Source: Phaseolus vulgaris
Taxonomy: Eukaryota; Streptophyta; Magnoliopsida; Fabales; Fabaceae
Reading direction: 5' to 3'
NCBI RefSeq assembly: GCF_000499845.2
Contig: NC_023749.2
Span: 33,519,991 to 33,583,990 of the forward strand
Length of the DNA: 64,000 nt
Position numbers and translations under genes: made by a program. The notes beneath the pieces were generated by a model that searched no databases, was not told where the DNA came from, and worked only from the letters and a program-made list of their open reading frames with translations. Shown here piece after piece: positions 63,369 through 64,000 of this stretch. Position 1 is the stretch's first letter. The number at the start of each line of letters is the position of its first letter.

Positions 63369-64000
63369 ATGTCTGAGTTTAATGTGCTTTTTGCTGAAGG
63401 ATCTGCTGTTAATATGCCACCTATGTTCAATGGAATGAATTATGCATTTTGGAAAGTTAGAATGAGAATTTTCATGGAATCTATTGATGCATTAATTTGG
63501 GAAGCTGTGGTCGATGGACCTTATGTGCCAATGCAGGTTGTCAAGGATGAAGAAGTGGTAAAGCCAAGATCAGAATGGAATGAGACCGAAAGGAGGAAGG
63601 CTCAACATGATCTTGTGGCCAAGAACATCATAACCTCTGCATTGACAATGGATGAGTTCTTCAGGATATCTCAATGTAAGTCAGCTAAGGAGATGTGGGA
63701 AGTCTTAGAAGTGACTCATGAGGGTACGAAAGATGTGAAGAGGTCAAGAAAACATGCTCTCATCCAAGAATATGAACTGTTCAGAATGCAACCCGAGGAG
63801 AGCATTGCTGATGTGCAGAAAAGGTTCACCCATATTGTGAATCACCTCACTGGTTTGGGAAAAGAATTTGATAGAGAGGAACTCAACATAAAGATATTGA
63901 AGTGCCTCGACAGAAGCTGGCAACCAAAGGTGACTGCCATATCTGAAAGTCGTGATCTGTCAAAGCTGGGAACTGCTGCATTGTTTGGAAAGCTGATGGA
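63369..64000 (+). CDS. Gag of Sirevirus G, N-terminal part, open to the window end
   Basis: ATG 63369-63371 (MSEFNVLFAEGSAVN), 36 bases after the PBS, then about 210 codons without a stop. It is the UBN2-like copia Gag domain: MNYAFWKVRMRIFMESIDALIWEA, SEWNETERRKAQHDLVAK, KRSRKHALIQEYELFRMQPEES, LNIKILKCLDRSWQPKVTAI. Unlike C, the start codon and the FWKV region are intact. In a live element Gag forms the virus-like particle in the cytoplasm and packages RNA. The zinc knuckles lie beyond the window, so integrity of the whole gene cannot be judged. Confidence 0.9.
   Translation, partial: MSEFNVLFAEGSAVNMPPMFNGMNYAFWKVRMRIFMESIDALIWEAVVDGPYVPMQVVKDEEVVKPRSEWNETERRKAQHDLVAKNIITSALTMDEFFRISQCKSAKEMWEVLEVTHEGTKDVKRSRKHALIQEYELFRMQPEESIADVQKRFTHIVNHLTGLGKEFDREELNIKILKCLDRSWQPKVTAISESRDLSKLGTAALFGKLM

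Larger units (their letters stand above)
61586..64000 (+). mobile_element. Sirevirus G (Ty1/copia), left part, runs off the window
   Basis: The only Sirevirus here on the plus strand. 5' LTR 61586-63318, PBS and an open Gag start are visible; the rest lies beyond 64000. Its LTR resembles C's more than E's (it lacks E's local duplication). The 5-bp flank GGTTT (61581-61585) should recur after the 3' LTR. Confidence 0.92.

Overview
The window looks like plant nuclear DNA, most likely from a legume of the Phaseolus/Vigna/soybean group. This is inferred from the SIRE-type (Sirevirus) Ty1/copia elements and their LTR vocabulary, the dicot-type Tat and CRM-like Ty3/gypsy elements, and one intronless UGT79-like glycosyltransferase gene. 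About nine tenths of it is transposable elements stacked inside one another. I recognise only one ordinary host gene.

Layout from left to right. (1) 1-10476: Tat-lineage Ty3/gypsy element A on the minus strand, cut by the left window edge. It has a 5' LTR, PBS, decayed gag-pol with two RNase H domains, and a spliced gene on the opposite strand (the antisense ORF). (2) 10482-18127: a gene island. A CACTA transposon end (10482-11436) is followed by the intact UDP-glycosyltransferase gene (11731-13116), AT-rich spacer, and a second CACTA remnant (about 15165-18127, minus) that carries a Sirevirus-type LTR fragment. (3) 18128-61585: Sirevirus D (minus), which has been blown apart. Sirevirus C (18603-40255, TSD AAAAG) sits in D's 3' LTR, and Tat element B (25934-38169, plus, TSD CTGAC) sits in C's gag. 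Sirevirus E (42480-60475, TSD AGGAG) sits at the very start of D's extra ORF, and the CRM-like chromovirus F (44727-52497, plus, TSD ATCAA) sits in E's extra ORF. (4) 61586-64000: Sirevirus G (plus), inserted in D's gag and running off the right edge.

Target-site duplications and LTR ends (TG...CA) can be read directly for B, C, E and F, so nesting order is secure: D is oldest, then C, E and G, then B inside C and F inside E. LTR divergence agrees with this. By eye F's LTRs differ at one base in 985 and E's at about half a dozen in 1.8 kb, while B and C differ more and carry indels.

Three features go beyond ordinary repeat annotation. The Sireviruses carry, in the place of an env-like gene, an ORF resembling the 'putative plant transposon protein' family. 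The Tat elements carry an antisense gene with its own introns, plus a tandem array of small hairpins downstream of pol. The Sireviruses are littered with short palindromic motifs. F has a single unbroken 1545-residue gag-pol that reads on into its own 3' LTR, and it is the only retroelement here whose complete coding region is visible and intact.
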